Source: Nonomuraea solani
GTDB lineage: Bacteria; Actinomycetota; Actinomycetes; Streptosporangiales; Streptosporangiaceae
Assembly (NCBI RefSeq): GCF_900108335.1
Contig: NZ_FNVT01000015.1
Location: 124,001 to 188,000 of the forward strand
DNA: 64,000 nucleotides
Reading direction: 5' to 3'
The notes under the pieces were generated by a model. It had not been told where the DNA came from, ran no database searches, and saw only the letters and a program-made list of their open reading frames with translations. Both the position numbers and the translations under genes were made by a program. Position 1 is the first letter of the stretch. Every line of letters starts with the position of its first letter. Shown here one piece after another: positions 42,583 to 50,988 of the stretch.

Positions 42583-43473
42583 ATGCGTATTCTCGCCGCC
42601 GCGCTGGCCGTCGCCGCCACCCTCACCACGACGGCCGCCGCGTGGGAGCCCGAGCAACCGCCCTCGTCGCTGTCCGTCAAGGTCAGGCCGGGCACGTCCC
42701 ACGGCACCGGCAGGCTCACCCCGATCGCGGGCGCGGACAAGCTCGTGGCCCCGATCGGCGTCGACCCCGCCTGCCCCGCCCGGATCGACATCGGCCTGCG
42801 CAGCGACGCCAAGAAGGCCACGTACGCCACCATGCAGGTGGAGATCGACCCCCCGCTGACGGCGTCCCGGTCGATGCTGACCAGCTACCTGCCACCCGGC
42901 TACGAGCTGGGCGCGAAGCTGCTGGTCGCCGTCCCGCCCGACATCAAGCAGGGCACGTACGGCCTGCGCCTGCGCACGCCCGCGCAGACCCTGAAGGTGC
43001 CGGTCGAGGTCGTGCCCGTGGACGGTCTCGACAACGGCGGCAACCTGGCGCTGCGCCGCCCCGTCACCGCCTCCTCCCAGCACACCAACGCCAACTACCC
43101 GCCGTGCAGCGTCGCCGACGGCGACCGTTCGTCGAACGGCTGGGCCGGCGGCAACGGCTGGAACGACGCCACCGCCAGGGCCTGGCCCGACACGATCGCC
43201 ATCGGGCTGGGCGGGGCGCGGCAGGTGTCCCGGGTGGATCTGTACACGCTGGACACCGAACGCTATCCCGCCTCCCGGCACGGGCTGCGCGACTGGGACG
43301 TACAGGCCCAGGTGGGCGGGCAGTGGCAGACGGTCGCGCAGGTGCGCGGCAACACGGCCGGGACGGTGCGCTCCGACTTCGCGCCGGTCACGGCCGACGC
43401 CGTCCGCATCGTCGCGCTCGCGTCGAACGGCGCCAACGACTACACGCGCATCATCGAGGTCGAAGCCCGCTAG
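42583..43473 (+). CDS. Secreted discoidin (F5/8 type C) domain protein
   Basis: A 296-aa exported protein. It has a Sec signal (I-L-A-A-A-L-A-V-A-A-T-L-T-T-T-A-A-A), then a beta-sandwich region (about 25-145) resembling NEW3-type linkers. The C-terminal discoidin/CBM32-like domain starts at N-L-A-L-R-R-P-V-T-A-S-S-Q-H and contains S-V-A-D-G-D-R-S-S-N-G-W and V-S-R-V-D-L-Y-T. No catalytic domain is present, so it probably binds glycans or the cell surface. It starts 13 bp after the PhoD gene with GGAAGGA as ribosome site. Confidence 0.85.
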   Translation: MRILAAALAVAATLTTTAAAWEPEQPPSSLSVKVRPGTSHGTGRLTPIAGADKLVAPIGVDPACPARIDIGLRSDAKKATYATMQVEIDPPLTASRSMLTSYLPPGYELGAKLLVAVPPDIKQGTYGLRLRTPAQTLKVPVEVVPVDGLDNGGNLALRRPVTASSQHTNANYPPCSVADGDRSSNGWAGGNGWNDATARAWPDTIAIGLGGARQVSRVDLYTLDTERYPASRHGLRDWDVQAQVGGQWQTVAQVRGNTAGTVRSDFAPVTADAVRIVALASNGANDYTRIIEVEAR

Positions 43474-43484
43474 GAGAATCCATC

Positions 43485-44918
43485 GTGACCGAAAGCACGT
43501 TCACCCGCATCAGCCCGCGCCGTCCCAAGGTCGGCCTGGTCGCCGGCGGGCTGGGAGCCTACTGGCCGCAGTTCCCCGGGCTGCTCCCCCAGCTCCAGCG
43601 CTCGGCCGCCCGGGTCGCCGAACGTATGGGCGAGCTGGACGCGGAGGTGGTGGACGTCGGCTTCGTCTCCGACGCCCAGGAGGGGGCCGAGGCGGCGGAG
43701 AAGCTGCGGGCGGCGGGCTGTGACCTGATCGTCGGGTTCCTGACGACGTACATGACGGCCACCATGCTCGTCCCGATCGCGCAGCGCAGCGGCGCGCCCG
43801 TGCTGCTGATCAACCTGCAGCCGACCGAGTCGATGGACCACGCCACGTTCGACACCGGCCAGTGGCTGGCCTACTGCGGCGCCTGCCCGCTGCCGGAGAT
43901 GGCCAACGCCTTCACCCGCTGCGGCATCCCGTTCCGCTCGGTCTCCGGTTACCTGGAGGACGAGCGGGCGTGGGAGCGGATCGGCCGCTGGGTGCGCGCG
44001 GCGGGCGTACGCGCCGCGCTGCGCCACGGGCGGCACGGCCTGATGGGCCACCTCTACCCGGGCATGCTGGACGTGGCCACCGACCTGACGCTGGTGAGCG
44101 CGAACTTCGGCGGCCACGTGGAGGTGCTGGAGTTCGACGACCTGCGGGTACGCACCGAGAAGGTCACCGACGCCGAGGCCGCAGAGCGGGTGACGCTGGC
44201 CCGCGAGGTGTTCGACCTGGCCGACTCGGTGGACGAGGACGACCTGGCGTGGGCGGCCCGCGTGTCGGTGGGCCTCGACCGCCTGGTCGAGGACTTCGAG
44301 CTGGACAGCCTGGCCTACTACCACCGGGGCCTGGACGGCGAGATCCACGAGCGGCTCGGCGCGGGCATGATCCTGGGCGCGTCCCTCCTCACCGCGCGGG
44401 GCGTGCCCGCCGCCGGCGAGTACGAGCTGCGCACCTCGCTGGCCATGCTCATCATGGACCGGCTGGGCGGCGGCGGCTCGTTCACCGAGTTGCAGGCCCT
44501 CGACTTCGCCCGTGGCCACGTGGAGATGGGGCACGACGGCCCCGCCCACCTGGCGATCAGCTCCCGGCGGCCGCTGCTGCGCGGCCTCGGCGTCTATCAC
44601 GGCAAGCGCGGGTGGGGCGTGTCGGTCGAGTTCGACGTGACGCGTGGCCCGGTGACCGCGTTCGGGCTGCGGCAGGCCAGGGACGGGAGCTACGGCTTCG
44701 TGGTCTCGGAGGGCGAGGTCGTGTCGGGGCCGCTGCTGCAGATCGGCAACACGACGTCCCGGGTGGACTTCGGCTGCGACCCGGGCGAGTGGACGGACGC
44801 GTGGAGCGCCAGCGGCATCTCCCACCACTGGGCCCTGGGCACCGGGCACCGCCTGGCCGACCTGCGGGCGGTGGCGGACCTGCTCGGCGCGGAGGTCACC
44901 CACGTCCAGCCCGGCTGA
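43485..44918 (+). CDS. L-arabinose/L-fucose isomerase-like protein
   Basis: A 477-aa cytoplasmic sugar isomerase-fold protein starting at GTG 43485 (AGGAGA upstream), 11 bp after the discoidin gene. N-terminal Rossmann-like blocks are P-K-V-G-L-V-A-G-G-L-G-A-Y-W-P-Q-F-P and G-C-D-L-I-V-G-F-L-T-T-Y. The C-terminal part has G-H-V-E-M-G-H-D-G-P-A-H and S-H-H-W-A-L-G-T-G-H, matching the metal-binding Glu/His region and final His motif of AraA-type enzymes. It probably interconverts an aldose and ketose released by the nearby hydrolases, possibly L-fucose or L-rhamnose, but which is not determinable. Confidence 0.82.
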   Translation: MTESTFTRISPRRPKVGLVAGGLGAYWPQFPGLLPQLQRSAARVAERMGELDAEVVDVGFVSDAQEGAEAAEKLRAAGCDLIVGFLTTYMTATMLVPIAQRSGAPVLLINLQPTESMDHATFDTGQWLAYCGACPLPEMANAFTRCGIPFRSVSGYLEDERAWERIGRWVRAAGVRAALRHGRHGLMGHLYPGMLDVATDLTLVSANFGGHVEVLEFDDLRVRTEKVTDAEAAERVTLAREVFDLADSVDEDDLAWAARVSVGLDRLVEDFELDSLAYYHRGLDGEIHERLGAGMILGASLLTARGVPAAGEYELRTSLAMLIMDRLGGGGSFTELQALDFARGHVEMGHDGPAHLAISSRRPLLRGLGVYHGKRGWGVSVEFDVTRGPVTAFGLRQARDGSYGFVVSEGEVVSGPLLQIGNTTSRVDFGCDPGEWTDAWSASGISHHWALGTGHRLADLRAVADLLGAEVTHVQPG

Positions 44919-44923
44919 TCGCG

Positions 44924-45571
44924 TCAGTTCGACGGCACGGGGAGCGCGTTCGTCAGGAAGTCCCTGGTAGAGGTGGTGTAGGCGGAGCAGAGCAGGCCGC
45001 CGAGGCGGGTCGCCCGGCCGTCCCCGAGACGCCGGGTGGCGACGCCCATCGCGTTCACGCTGCGCTCCACCGCCACGCTGGAGACGGCGACGATCGTGTC
45101 CCCGTGCCGATCGACCCAGCGGAACGCCTCCCAGAGCAGGGCGCGGGCCAGGTCGCCGAAGCCCGCCGCCACGGTACGCGACCAGGCGCGGTCGGTGGCC
45201 AGGCGGCTCATCTCCCAGACGGCCGGATCGTGCGGAGCCTGGCCGCCGCGTAACGCCTCGAAGAAGACGTCGCGCAGCATATAGGGACCGTCGGTGGGCA
45301 GCAGCCGGCAGCACCCGGTGACCCGCCGGTCCGCGTGGCCGATCACGTAGACGGGGTCGTAGTCGTCGTATTCGTCGCGTTCCCTGCCGTGGAGGCTGCC
45401 GACGTCCCAGCGGAGGCGTTCGCGGAACACCTCGTGGCGGAGCCGGAACATGCCGTCGAGCAGCCACCCCGGCAGGTCGCCCGCCCGCCCCACCACGATT
45501 TGTGATCCCCTCGGCACGAGCAAACGGTATGGGCTGCCGGGGGCCGGTGTCTTCGTGACTTCGCGCAACAT
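44924..45571 (-). CDS. luxI: LuxI-family acyl-homoserine-lactone synthase homologue
   Basis: A 215-aa protein (from ATG 45571; a TTG at 45610 is an alternative) with every signature residue of AHL synthases at LuxI spacing: Arg45, Phe49 and Trp55 in F-R-L-R-H-E-V-F-R-E-R-L-R-W; Asp66 and Asp69 in E-R-D-E-Y-D-D-Y-D; Arg89 in G-C-C-R-L-L-P-T; Phe103 after G-P-Y-M-L-R-D-V; and Glu120 and Arg123 in V-W-E-M-S-R-L-A. These bind S-adenosylmethionine and the acyl donor. The family is overwhelmingly proteobacterial, so an intact copy in an actinomycete is unusual. No luxR gene is in the window. It diverges from a glucuronoyl esterase gene and converges on the isomerase gene. Confidence 0.85.
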   Translation of the reverse strand: MLREVTKTPAPGSPYRLLVPRGSQIVVGRAGDLPGWLLDGMFRLRHEVFRERLRWDVGSLHGRERDEYDDYDPVYVIGHADRRVTGCCRLLPTDGPYMLRDVFFEALRGGQAPHDPAVWEMSRLATDRAWSRTVAAGFGDLARALLWEAFRWVDRHGDTIVAVSSVAVERSVNAMGVATRRLGDGRATRLGGLLCSAYTTSTRDFLTNALPVPSN

Positions 45572-45618
45572 CACTTTCGGCTTCCCACGCGGCGAGGCCC
45601 GTAGTTTCAACTAATTTC

Positions 45619-45695
45619 CGAAACTTTTGTCAGCCATCCGCAGCTCATCGGCACGATCTACCGAAACATTTCGACCATGCGTTGACATGTTTCGG
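45619..45695. promoter_or_regulatory. CGAAA/TTTCG operator cluster and promoter of the CE15 esterase gene
   Basis: CGAAACTTTTG (45619-45629), CGAAACATTTCG (45662-45673) and a half-site TGTTTCGG (45688-45695) lie between the divergent LuxI and esterase genes. A perfect -35 TTGACA at 45683-45688 is followed 17 bp later by CAAACT (45706-45711). CGAAA-N-TTTCG repeats are known operators of LacI-type repressors of xylan-degradation genes in actinobacteria, which fits a hemicellulose esterase target. Confidence 0.55.
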
Positions 45696-45744
45696 CGATG
45701 TTCGCAAACTGATCACCGACGTCCCCCTTGGAAGGGAGAGCCCA

Positions 45745-47907
45745 GTGATCAACAGGTCGGCCCCTTCGAGAGTCGTCGCCCTCATGGTGGCGGCGCTGCT
45801 CTCGGTCGCCGGAGCGGTGACGGTGGCCTCCCCCGAGGCCGTCGCGGCCGCTGGAGTCGAGAACGAGGGTGCCGACTGCGCGGTGCCCGGCCTGCCTGAC
45901 GCCGGATCCCTGCCCGCCAACGCCCGGCTGCCCGATCCCTTCAGGAAGCTGGACGGCACGCGCATCTCCGCCAAGTCGGATTGGCGGTGCCGGCGGGAGG
46001 AGATCAAGCGGCTGTCCGAGAAGTTCGTCTACGGCGAGAAGCCCGTGAAACCGGCCAGTGTGACGGGGACGGTCTCGCGGACCGGCATCACCGTGAACGT
46101 CAACCACAACGGCCGCAGTTCCAGCTTCTCCGCGAGCGTCTCGCTGCCGAGCGGGACGGGGCCGTTCCCGGCCGTGGTCGTCTTCGGCGGGTTCGGGGCG
46201 GACACCGCCGCCATCACGGCGGCCGGCGCGGCCGTCATCAATTACGACCCCTACGCCGTCGGGCGGGAGGGCACGCCGCGCAGCAACAAGCAGGGCGCGT
46301 TCTACAGCGTCTACGGCTCCGCCAGCGGCACCGGGCTGCTGCTCGCCTGGGGATGGGGAGTGAGCCGGATCATCGACGTCATCGAGCAGTCGGGCGGCGC
46401 CATTCTCCGGGCGGACGCCACCGGGGTCACCGGATGTTCGCGGTTCGGGAAGGGCGCCTTCGTGACCGGCGCGTTCGACCAGCGCATCGCCCTGACCATG
46501 CCGATCGAGTCGGGCAGCGCGGGCGTGCCCATCTTCCGCGGGATTCCCGGGGAGGGCGCCCAGAGCCTGAGCAGCGCCTACGGGGAGCAGCCGTGGCTCG
46601 GGGACGCGTTCGGCTCGTTCACGAGCAGCCCGAACCGGCTGCCGGTGGACACTCACGAGATGGTGGCCATGGTCGCGCCGCGAGGGCTGTTCATCATGGA
46701 CAACCCGCACATCACCAACCTGGGCCCCCGGTCCGCGAGCGTGGCGGCCCTGGGCGGCGCGGAGGTCTACAAGGCGCTCGGCGCCGGAGAGAACATCACG
46801 TACTGGTCCGACGTCCAGGACGGCAGCCACTGCGCCAACCGGGCGGAATGGCGGACCCCGCTGCAGCAGAACATCCAGAAGTTCCTGCTGAAGACCGGCA
46901 ACGCGGCCGGCTCGATGAGGATCTCGGCCAGGGCGGCGGGCAACCTGGCCGACTGGCGTGACTGGCAGACGCCGGTCCTCGGCGACTCCGGCGACACCAC
47001 CGCGCCGAGCGCGCCGGGCGCCCCGGCCGCGTCCGGTGTGACCGCCACCGGCGCCACGCTGACCTGGGCCGCCTCCACCGACCAGGGCGGTTCCGGGCTG
47101 GCCGGCTACGACGTCCATCGCGAGCAGGGCACCACCGATCCGCGGCTCGGCCAGTCCACCACCCCCTCGATCACCCTCACCGGGCTGACCGCCAACACCC
47201 AGTACCAGGTGTACGTGCGGGCGCGCGACGGCGCGGGCAACCTGTCCGCGAACTCGCCACCGGTCACGTTCACGACGGCCACGGGCGGGGGCGACACCTC
47301 GCCGCCGACGGCCCCGGCCGGCCTGGCCGCCTCGGGGACCACGTCCACGGGCACCACCCTGAGCTGGACGGCCGCGACGGACGACACCGGCGTCACCGGT
47401 TACGACGTGCTGCGCGCGCCCGGCGCGAGCGGCGGCACGTTCACCCAGGTCGGCACGTCGGCCACGACCTCGTACGGCGACACCGGCCTGACCCCGAGCA
47501 CCACCTACCGCTACCAGGTCAGGGCACGGGACGCCGCGGGCAACGCCTCGCCAGTCTCGAACACCGCCCAGGTCACCACCCAGCCCGGCCCGTCCACCGG
47601 CACCTGCTCGGCCGTGCCGACCGTCCAGACCCAATGGGCCACCGGGTACGTCGTCCAGCCCCTGACCATCACCAACACGAGCACCGCGACCATCACCGGC
47701 TGGACGGTCACCTTCACGCTGCCCGCCGGGCACACCCTGACCGGCTCATGGAACGGCACCGCCACCGTCAGCGGGCAGACCGTCACCATCAGGAACGCCG
47801 GTCACAACGGCACCCTCGCCCCCGGTGCCGCCACGACCAGCGTCGGCTTCCAGGCGACCCGCCCGAACGGCAACACCGCGCTCCCGTCGGGCTACTCCTG
47901 CGCCTGA
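45745..47907 (+). CDS. Secreted glucuronoyl esterase (CE15) with two FN3 domains and a CBM2
   Basis: A 720-aa modular enzyme starting at GTG 45745 with GAAGGGAGAG upstream. Order: Sec signal to about residue 36; CE15 esterase domain (about 45-410); two fibronectin-III domains (about 425-515 and 520-610); C-terminal family 2 cellulose-binding module (about 622-720, with W-A-T-G-Y, W-T-V-T-F and W-N-G-T-A). The esterase has the diagnostic nucleophile motif G-C-S-R-F-G-K-G-A-F, an acid residue in P-I-E-S-G-S, and a His in D-G-S-H-C. CE15 enzymes cleave ester links between lignin and glucuronoxylan. Confidence 0.92.
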   Translation: MINRSAPSRVVALMVAALLSVAGAVTVASPEAVAAAGVENEGADCAVPGLPDAGSLPANARLPDPFRKLDGTRISAKSDWRCRREEIKRLSEKFVYGEKPVKPASVTGTVSRTGITVNVNHNGRSSSFSASVSLPSGTGPFPAVVVFGGFGADTAAITAAGAAVINYDPYAVGREGTPRSNKQGAFYSVYGSASGTGLLLAWGWGVSRIIDVIEQSGGAILRADATGVTGCSRFGKGAFVTGAFDQRIALTMPIESGSAGVPIFRGIPGEGAQSLSSAYGEQPWLGDAFGSFTSSPNRLPVDTHEMVAMVAPRGLFIMDNPHITNLGPRSASVAALGGAEVYKALGAGENITYWSDVQDGSHCANRAEWRTPLQQNIQKFLLKTGNAAGSMRISARAAGNLADWRDWQTPVLGDSGDTTAPSAPGAPAASGVTATGATLTWAASTDQGGSGLAGYDVHREQGTTDPRLGQSTTPSITLTGLTANTQYQVYVRARDGAGNLSANSPPVTFTTATGGGDTSPPTAPAGLAASGTTSTGTTLSWTAATDDTGVTGYDVLRAPGASGGTFTQVGTSATTSYGDTGLTPSTTYRYQVRARDAAGNASPVSNTAQVTTQPGPSTGTCSAVPTVQTQWATGYVVQPLTITNTSTATITGWTVTFTLPAGHTLTGSWNGTATVSGQTVTIRNAGHNGTLAPGAATTSVGFQATRPNGNTALPSGYSCA

Positions 47908-47921
47908 CGGCCGGCGCTGCC

Positions 47922-47953
47922 GGCCCACCCGTCCCCACGGGGGCGGGTGGGCC
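47922..47953 (+). terminator. Terminator hairpin after the CE15 esterase gene
   Basis: GGCCCACCCG (47922-47931), a 12-base loop and CGGGTGGGCC (47944-47953) form a perfect 10-bp stem. A smaller GGCCGGC-GCT-GCCGGCC hairpin lies just upstream. It ends about 30 bp before the TetR start. Confidence 0.65.
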
Positions 47954-47984
47954 CACACGCGCGGGTCTGGAAGCATGGTCACCG

Positions 47985-48644
47985 ATGACCGAGCAGCGGA
48001 AGCGGCGCGCCTACTCCAGCGGCCTGCGCCAGGAGCACGCCCAGGCCACCCGGATGAAGATCGCGACGGCGGCGCGCGACCTGATGGCCGCGAAGGGCTA
48101 CGCCGGCACCACCATGGCCGAGGTGGCGCGCGAGGCCGGCGTGGCCGTCCAGACGCTGTACACCTCGTGCCCCGGCGGCAAGCCCGCGCTGGCCAAGCTC
48201 GTCTACGACATCACGCTGGCCGGAGACGCCCAGGCCGTGCCGCAGAGCGACCGGCCCGAGGTCCAGGCGATCGTCGACGAGCCCGACCCCGCGCGCAAAC
48301 TCGCCCGCTATGCCGCCATGGCCACCGCCATCCTCCGGCGTGTCGGCCCCGTGCACCGTCTCCTGCGCGCGGCGGCCGCCGCCTCCCCCGCCGACGCCGG
48401 GCTGCACGACGTGCTGGCCGGGATCGAACGCGAACGGCTGGCGGGCGGCCGCGGCCTGGCCGAGCACCTGCACGCCCTGGGGGCGTCGCGCCCCGGCCTG
48501 TCCACCGGCCGGGCGGCCGAGCAGATCTACGTGCTCACCTCGGCGGAGAACTTCGAGAAGCTGACCGAGGTGTGCGGGTGGAGCGAGGCCGACTACGAGG
48601 AGTGGCTCGCCCTGATGCTGGCGGCGGCCCTGCTCGGGACCTGA
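47985..48644 (+). CDS. TetR-family transcriptional regulator
   Basis: A 219-aa TetR protein. The N-terminal helix-turn-helix is M-K-I-A-T-A-A-R-D-L-M-A-A-K-G-Y-A-G-T-T-M followed by V-A-R-E-A-G-V-A-V-Q-T-L-Y. The rest is an all-helical ligand domain. ATG 47985 is accepted although the ribosome site is weak. It converges on the aminotransferase gene with a 1-bp gap and is not divergent from any likely target, so its regulon cannot be guessed. Confidence 0.88.
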   Translation: MTEQRKRRAYSSGLRQEHAQATRMKIATAARDLMAAKGYAGTTMAEVAREAGVAVQTLYTSCPGGKPALAKLVYDITLAGDAQAVPQSDRPEVQAIVDEPDPARKLARYAAMATAILRRVGPVHRLLRAAAAASPADAGLHDVLAGIERERLAGGRGLAEHLHALGASRPGLSTGRAAEQIYVLTSAENFEKLTEVCGWSEADYEEWLALMLAAALLGT

Positions 48645-48645
48645 C

Positions 48646-49692
48646 TCAGGCCCGCCAGGTCGCGGCCTGGGTGAGGAAGGCCGCGTTCTCCTCGGGCAGC
48701 CCCAGGGTGACGCGGACGCCCTCGCCCGGGAAGGCGCGCACGATGATCCCGTGGTCCAGGCAGTGGCCGGCGAAGGCCGCGCTGTCCTGGCCGAGGGGCA
48801 GCCACAGGAAGTTCGCCTGGGACTCCGGCACGTCGTAACCGAGAATGCGCAGTTCTCCGGTGACGCGTTCGCGTTCGCCGATCGTGAGGGCGGCCCGCCT
48901 GGTGACCTCGTCGCCGCTCTGGAGCGCGGCGATCGCCGCCTCCTGGGCGAGGGCGCTGACGCTGAACGGCGTCTGGGTCTTGCGCACCTGCGCGATGATC
49001 TCCGGCGCCCCGACGCAGTAGCCGACCCGCAGCCCGGCCAGCGCGTACGCCTTGGAGAAGGTCCGCAGGACGACCACGTTCGGCCGGTCGCCGAAGAGCG
49101 CGAGCGCGTCCGGCACCACGGCCGGATCGGCGTACTCGTGGTAGGCCTCGTCGATGACGACCAGCACGTGCCCGGGCAACTCCTCGACGAAGGCCCGCAG
49201 GGCGGTCTCACCGATGGGCGTCGAGGTCGGGTTGTTGGGGTTGCAGACGAACACCAGCCGGGTCCGCTCGGTGACGGCCGCCGCCATCGCCGGCAGGTCC
49301 TGGACGTGGTCGCGCAGCGGCACCCGCACGGGTACGCCGCCGGCCACCGTGGTCAGGATCGGGTACGCCTCGAACGACCGCCAGCCGAAGACGACCTCGG
49401 CGCCCGGCGTGCACACCGTGAGCAGGATCTGCCCGCAGACCTCGGACGACCCCGCCCCGACGGCGACGCGGTCGGTGCTCACGCCGTGGCGGGCGGCGAG
49501 CGCCTCCAGCAGGCGGCGGGCGCCCATGTCGGGGTAGCGCGACAGGCCCCCGGTCAGCTCGCCGAGCCGGGCCGCGACGCCCGGCAGCAGCCCGTACGGG
49601 CACTCGTTGCTGGCCAGGACGACGGCCCCGGGCACCTTGCGGCCCGGGACGTAGGACTGCAGTTCGAGCAGGGACGGGCGTAGCCGCACCAC
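48646..49692 (-). CDS. Histidinol-phosphate/aromatic aminotransferase-like PLP enzyme
   Basis: A 348-aa fold-type I aminotransferase of the HisC/Pat group. It has A-S-N-E-C-P-Y-G, V-G-A-G-S-S-E-V, V-F-V-C-N-P-N-N-P-T-S-T with the conserved Asn, V-I-D-E-A-Y-H-E-Y, and the PLP lysine in R-T-F-S-K-A-Y-A-L-A-G-L-R-V-G-Y. It starts at GTG 49692 after AGAAGGAGAG and lies 24 bp downstream of the bkd operon, probably co-transcribed. There it would more likely act on branched-chain or aromatic amino acids than on histidine synthesis, since no his genes are near. Confidence 0.87.
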   Translation of the reverse strand: MVRLRPSLLELQSYVPGRKVPGAVVLASNECPYGLLPGVAARLGELTGGLSRYPDMGARRLLEALAARHGVSTDRVAVGAGSSEVCGQILLTVCTPGAEVVFGWRSFEAYPILTTVAGGVPVRVPLRDHVQDLPAMAAAVTERTRLVFVCNPNNPTSTPIGETALRAFVEELPGHVLVVIDEAYHEYADPAVVPDALALFGDRPNVVVLRTFSKAYALAGLRVGYCVGAPEIIAQVRKTQTPFSVSALAQEAAIAALQSGDEVTRRAALTIGERERVTGELRILGYDVPESQANFLWLPLGQDSAAFAGHCLDHGIIVRAFPGEGVRVTLGLPEENAAFLTQAATWRA

Positions 49693-49716
49693 GTGACTCT
49701 CCTTCTCTGCCGGTGC

Positions 49717-50988
49717 TCACACGTGGGCGAACAGGATCGCGGGGTCCTCGACGCAGTCGGCCACGAAGCGCAGGAACCCGCCCGCCGTGCCGCCGTCGCA
49801 GACCCGGTGGTCGAAGGTGAACGACAACTGGGTGACCTTCCGGGGCACGACCGCGCCGTCGACCACCCACGGCCGGTCGATGATCCGGCCGATGCCCAGG
49901 AGGGCCGCCTCGGGGTGGTTGATGATCGGGGTGGATCCGTCCACGCCGAAGACGCCGTAGTTGTTGAGCGTGAACGTGCCCCCGGTCATGGCCGCGGGCG
50001 GCAGCGCGCCCGAGCGGGCCAGGCCGGTGAGCCTGGCCAGTTCGGCGGCGAGCTGGGCGGTCGTCATCAGGTGCGCGTCCCGGACCACCGGCACGACGAG
50101 GCCGCGGTCGGTCTGGGCGGCGAACCCGAGGTTGATGTGCCCGTGCCGGACGATCTCGGCCCGGCCGGTGTCGACCGAGGAGTTCAGCTCGGGGAACCGC
50201 CGCAGTCCGGCCACGCAGACGCGGGCCAGGAGGGCGAGCAGGCCGATGCCCAGGCCGGGGCTGGACCGCCGCAGGGCGTCCCTGACCGCGAGCAGGCCGG
50301 TGGCGTCGGCGTCCACCCAGGTGGTGGCGTCGGGGATCTCCGTGCGGCTGCGGCTCAGCTTGTCGGCCACCGCCCGGCGCACACCGCGCAACGGAATCCG
50401 CTCCCCCACCGCTTCGAGTGACTCGGGGGTCTCGGGGGTCTCGGCGGCCGTGGTGATGGCCTGCTCGACGTCGCGGCGCAGGATCACACCACGAGGGCCG
50501 GTAGGGCTGATGGCGGCGAGATCCAGGCCGTGCTCCCGGGCGATCTTGCGGACGAGCGGCGAGATCACACGAGGCGCCTGATCAGGTGCGGAGGGCACGG
50601 CTTCGGGGATCTGCCGGGGGCGGGTGCGGCGGCGGCGAGAGCCCGTGGCGTGGGTGGTGCCGTATCCGATGAGGACATTTCCGGATCCGGCCTGTTCCTC
50701 CTCCCGGTAGCGGTCCGCGGCGGACGAGACGTCCGCCGGGCCGACCTCGATCAGCGGACGGCCCACCGCCAGCACGGCGCCCACCTCGGCGTGCAGCCGC
50801 AGCACCGTCCCCGCGTACGGGACCGGCACCTCCACGGCGGCCTTGGCCGTCTCGACCTCCACCACGATCTGGTCGACCTCGACCGTGTCACCGACGGCGA
50901 CCTTCCAGTCGATGATCTCGGCCTCCGTCAGCCCCTCACCGAGATCGGGCAGCCGGAACACCTGAGCGGCGGCAGTGGTGGCCGTCAT
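49717..50988 (-). CDS. Branched-chain 2-oxoacid dehydrogenase E2 (dihydrolipoyl acyltransferase)
   Basis: A 423-aa E2 subunit. The N-terminal lipoyl domain carries the modified lysine in V-E-V-E-T-A-K-A-A-V-E-V. A linker follows, then a peripheral-subunit binding domain (V-I-S-P-L-V-R-K-I-A-R-E-H-G-L-D-L) and the acyltransferase core ending in F-D-H-R-V-C-D-G-G, the H-R-x-x-D-G active site. It transfers the branched acyl group to CoA. ATG 50988 overlaps the E1-beta stop by four bases. The lipoyl dehydrogenase (E3) is not in the window and is presumably shared. Confidence 0.93.
   Translation of the reverse strand: MTATTAAAQVFRLPDLGEGLTEAEIIDWKVAVGDTVEVDQIVVEVETAKAAVEVPVPYAGTVLRLHAEVGAVLAVGRPLIEVGPADVSSAADRYREEEQAGSGNVLIGYGTTHATGSRRRRTRPRQIPEAVPSAPDQAPRVISPLVRKIAREHGLDLAAISPTGPRGVILRRDVEQAITTAAETPETPESLEAVGERIPLRGVRRAVADKLSRSRTEIPDATTWVDADATGLLAVRDALRRSSPGLGIGLLALLARVCVAGLRRFPELNSSVDTGRAEIVRHGHINLGFAAQTDRGLVVPVVRDAHLMTTAQLAAELARLTGLARSGALPPAAMTGGTFTLNNYGVFGVDGSTPIINHPEAALLGIGRIIDRPWVVDGAVVPRKVTQLSFTFDHRVCDGGTAGGFLRFVADCVEDPAILFAHV

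Noticed and set aside
48646..49692. Assignment of the aminotransferase as HisC of histidine biosynthesis
   Set aside because: No other his gene is nearby and it sits 24 bp after the branched-chain dehydrogenase operon; an amino-acid catabolic role fits better, so no gene symbol was given.
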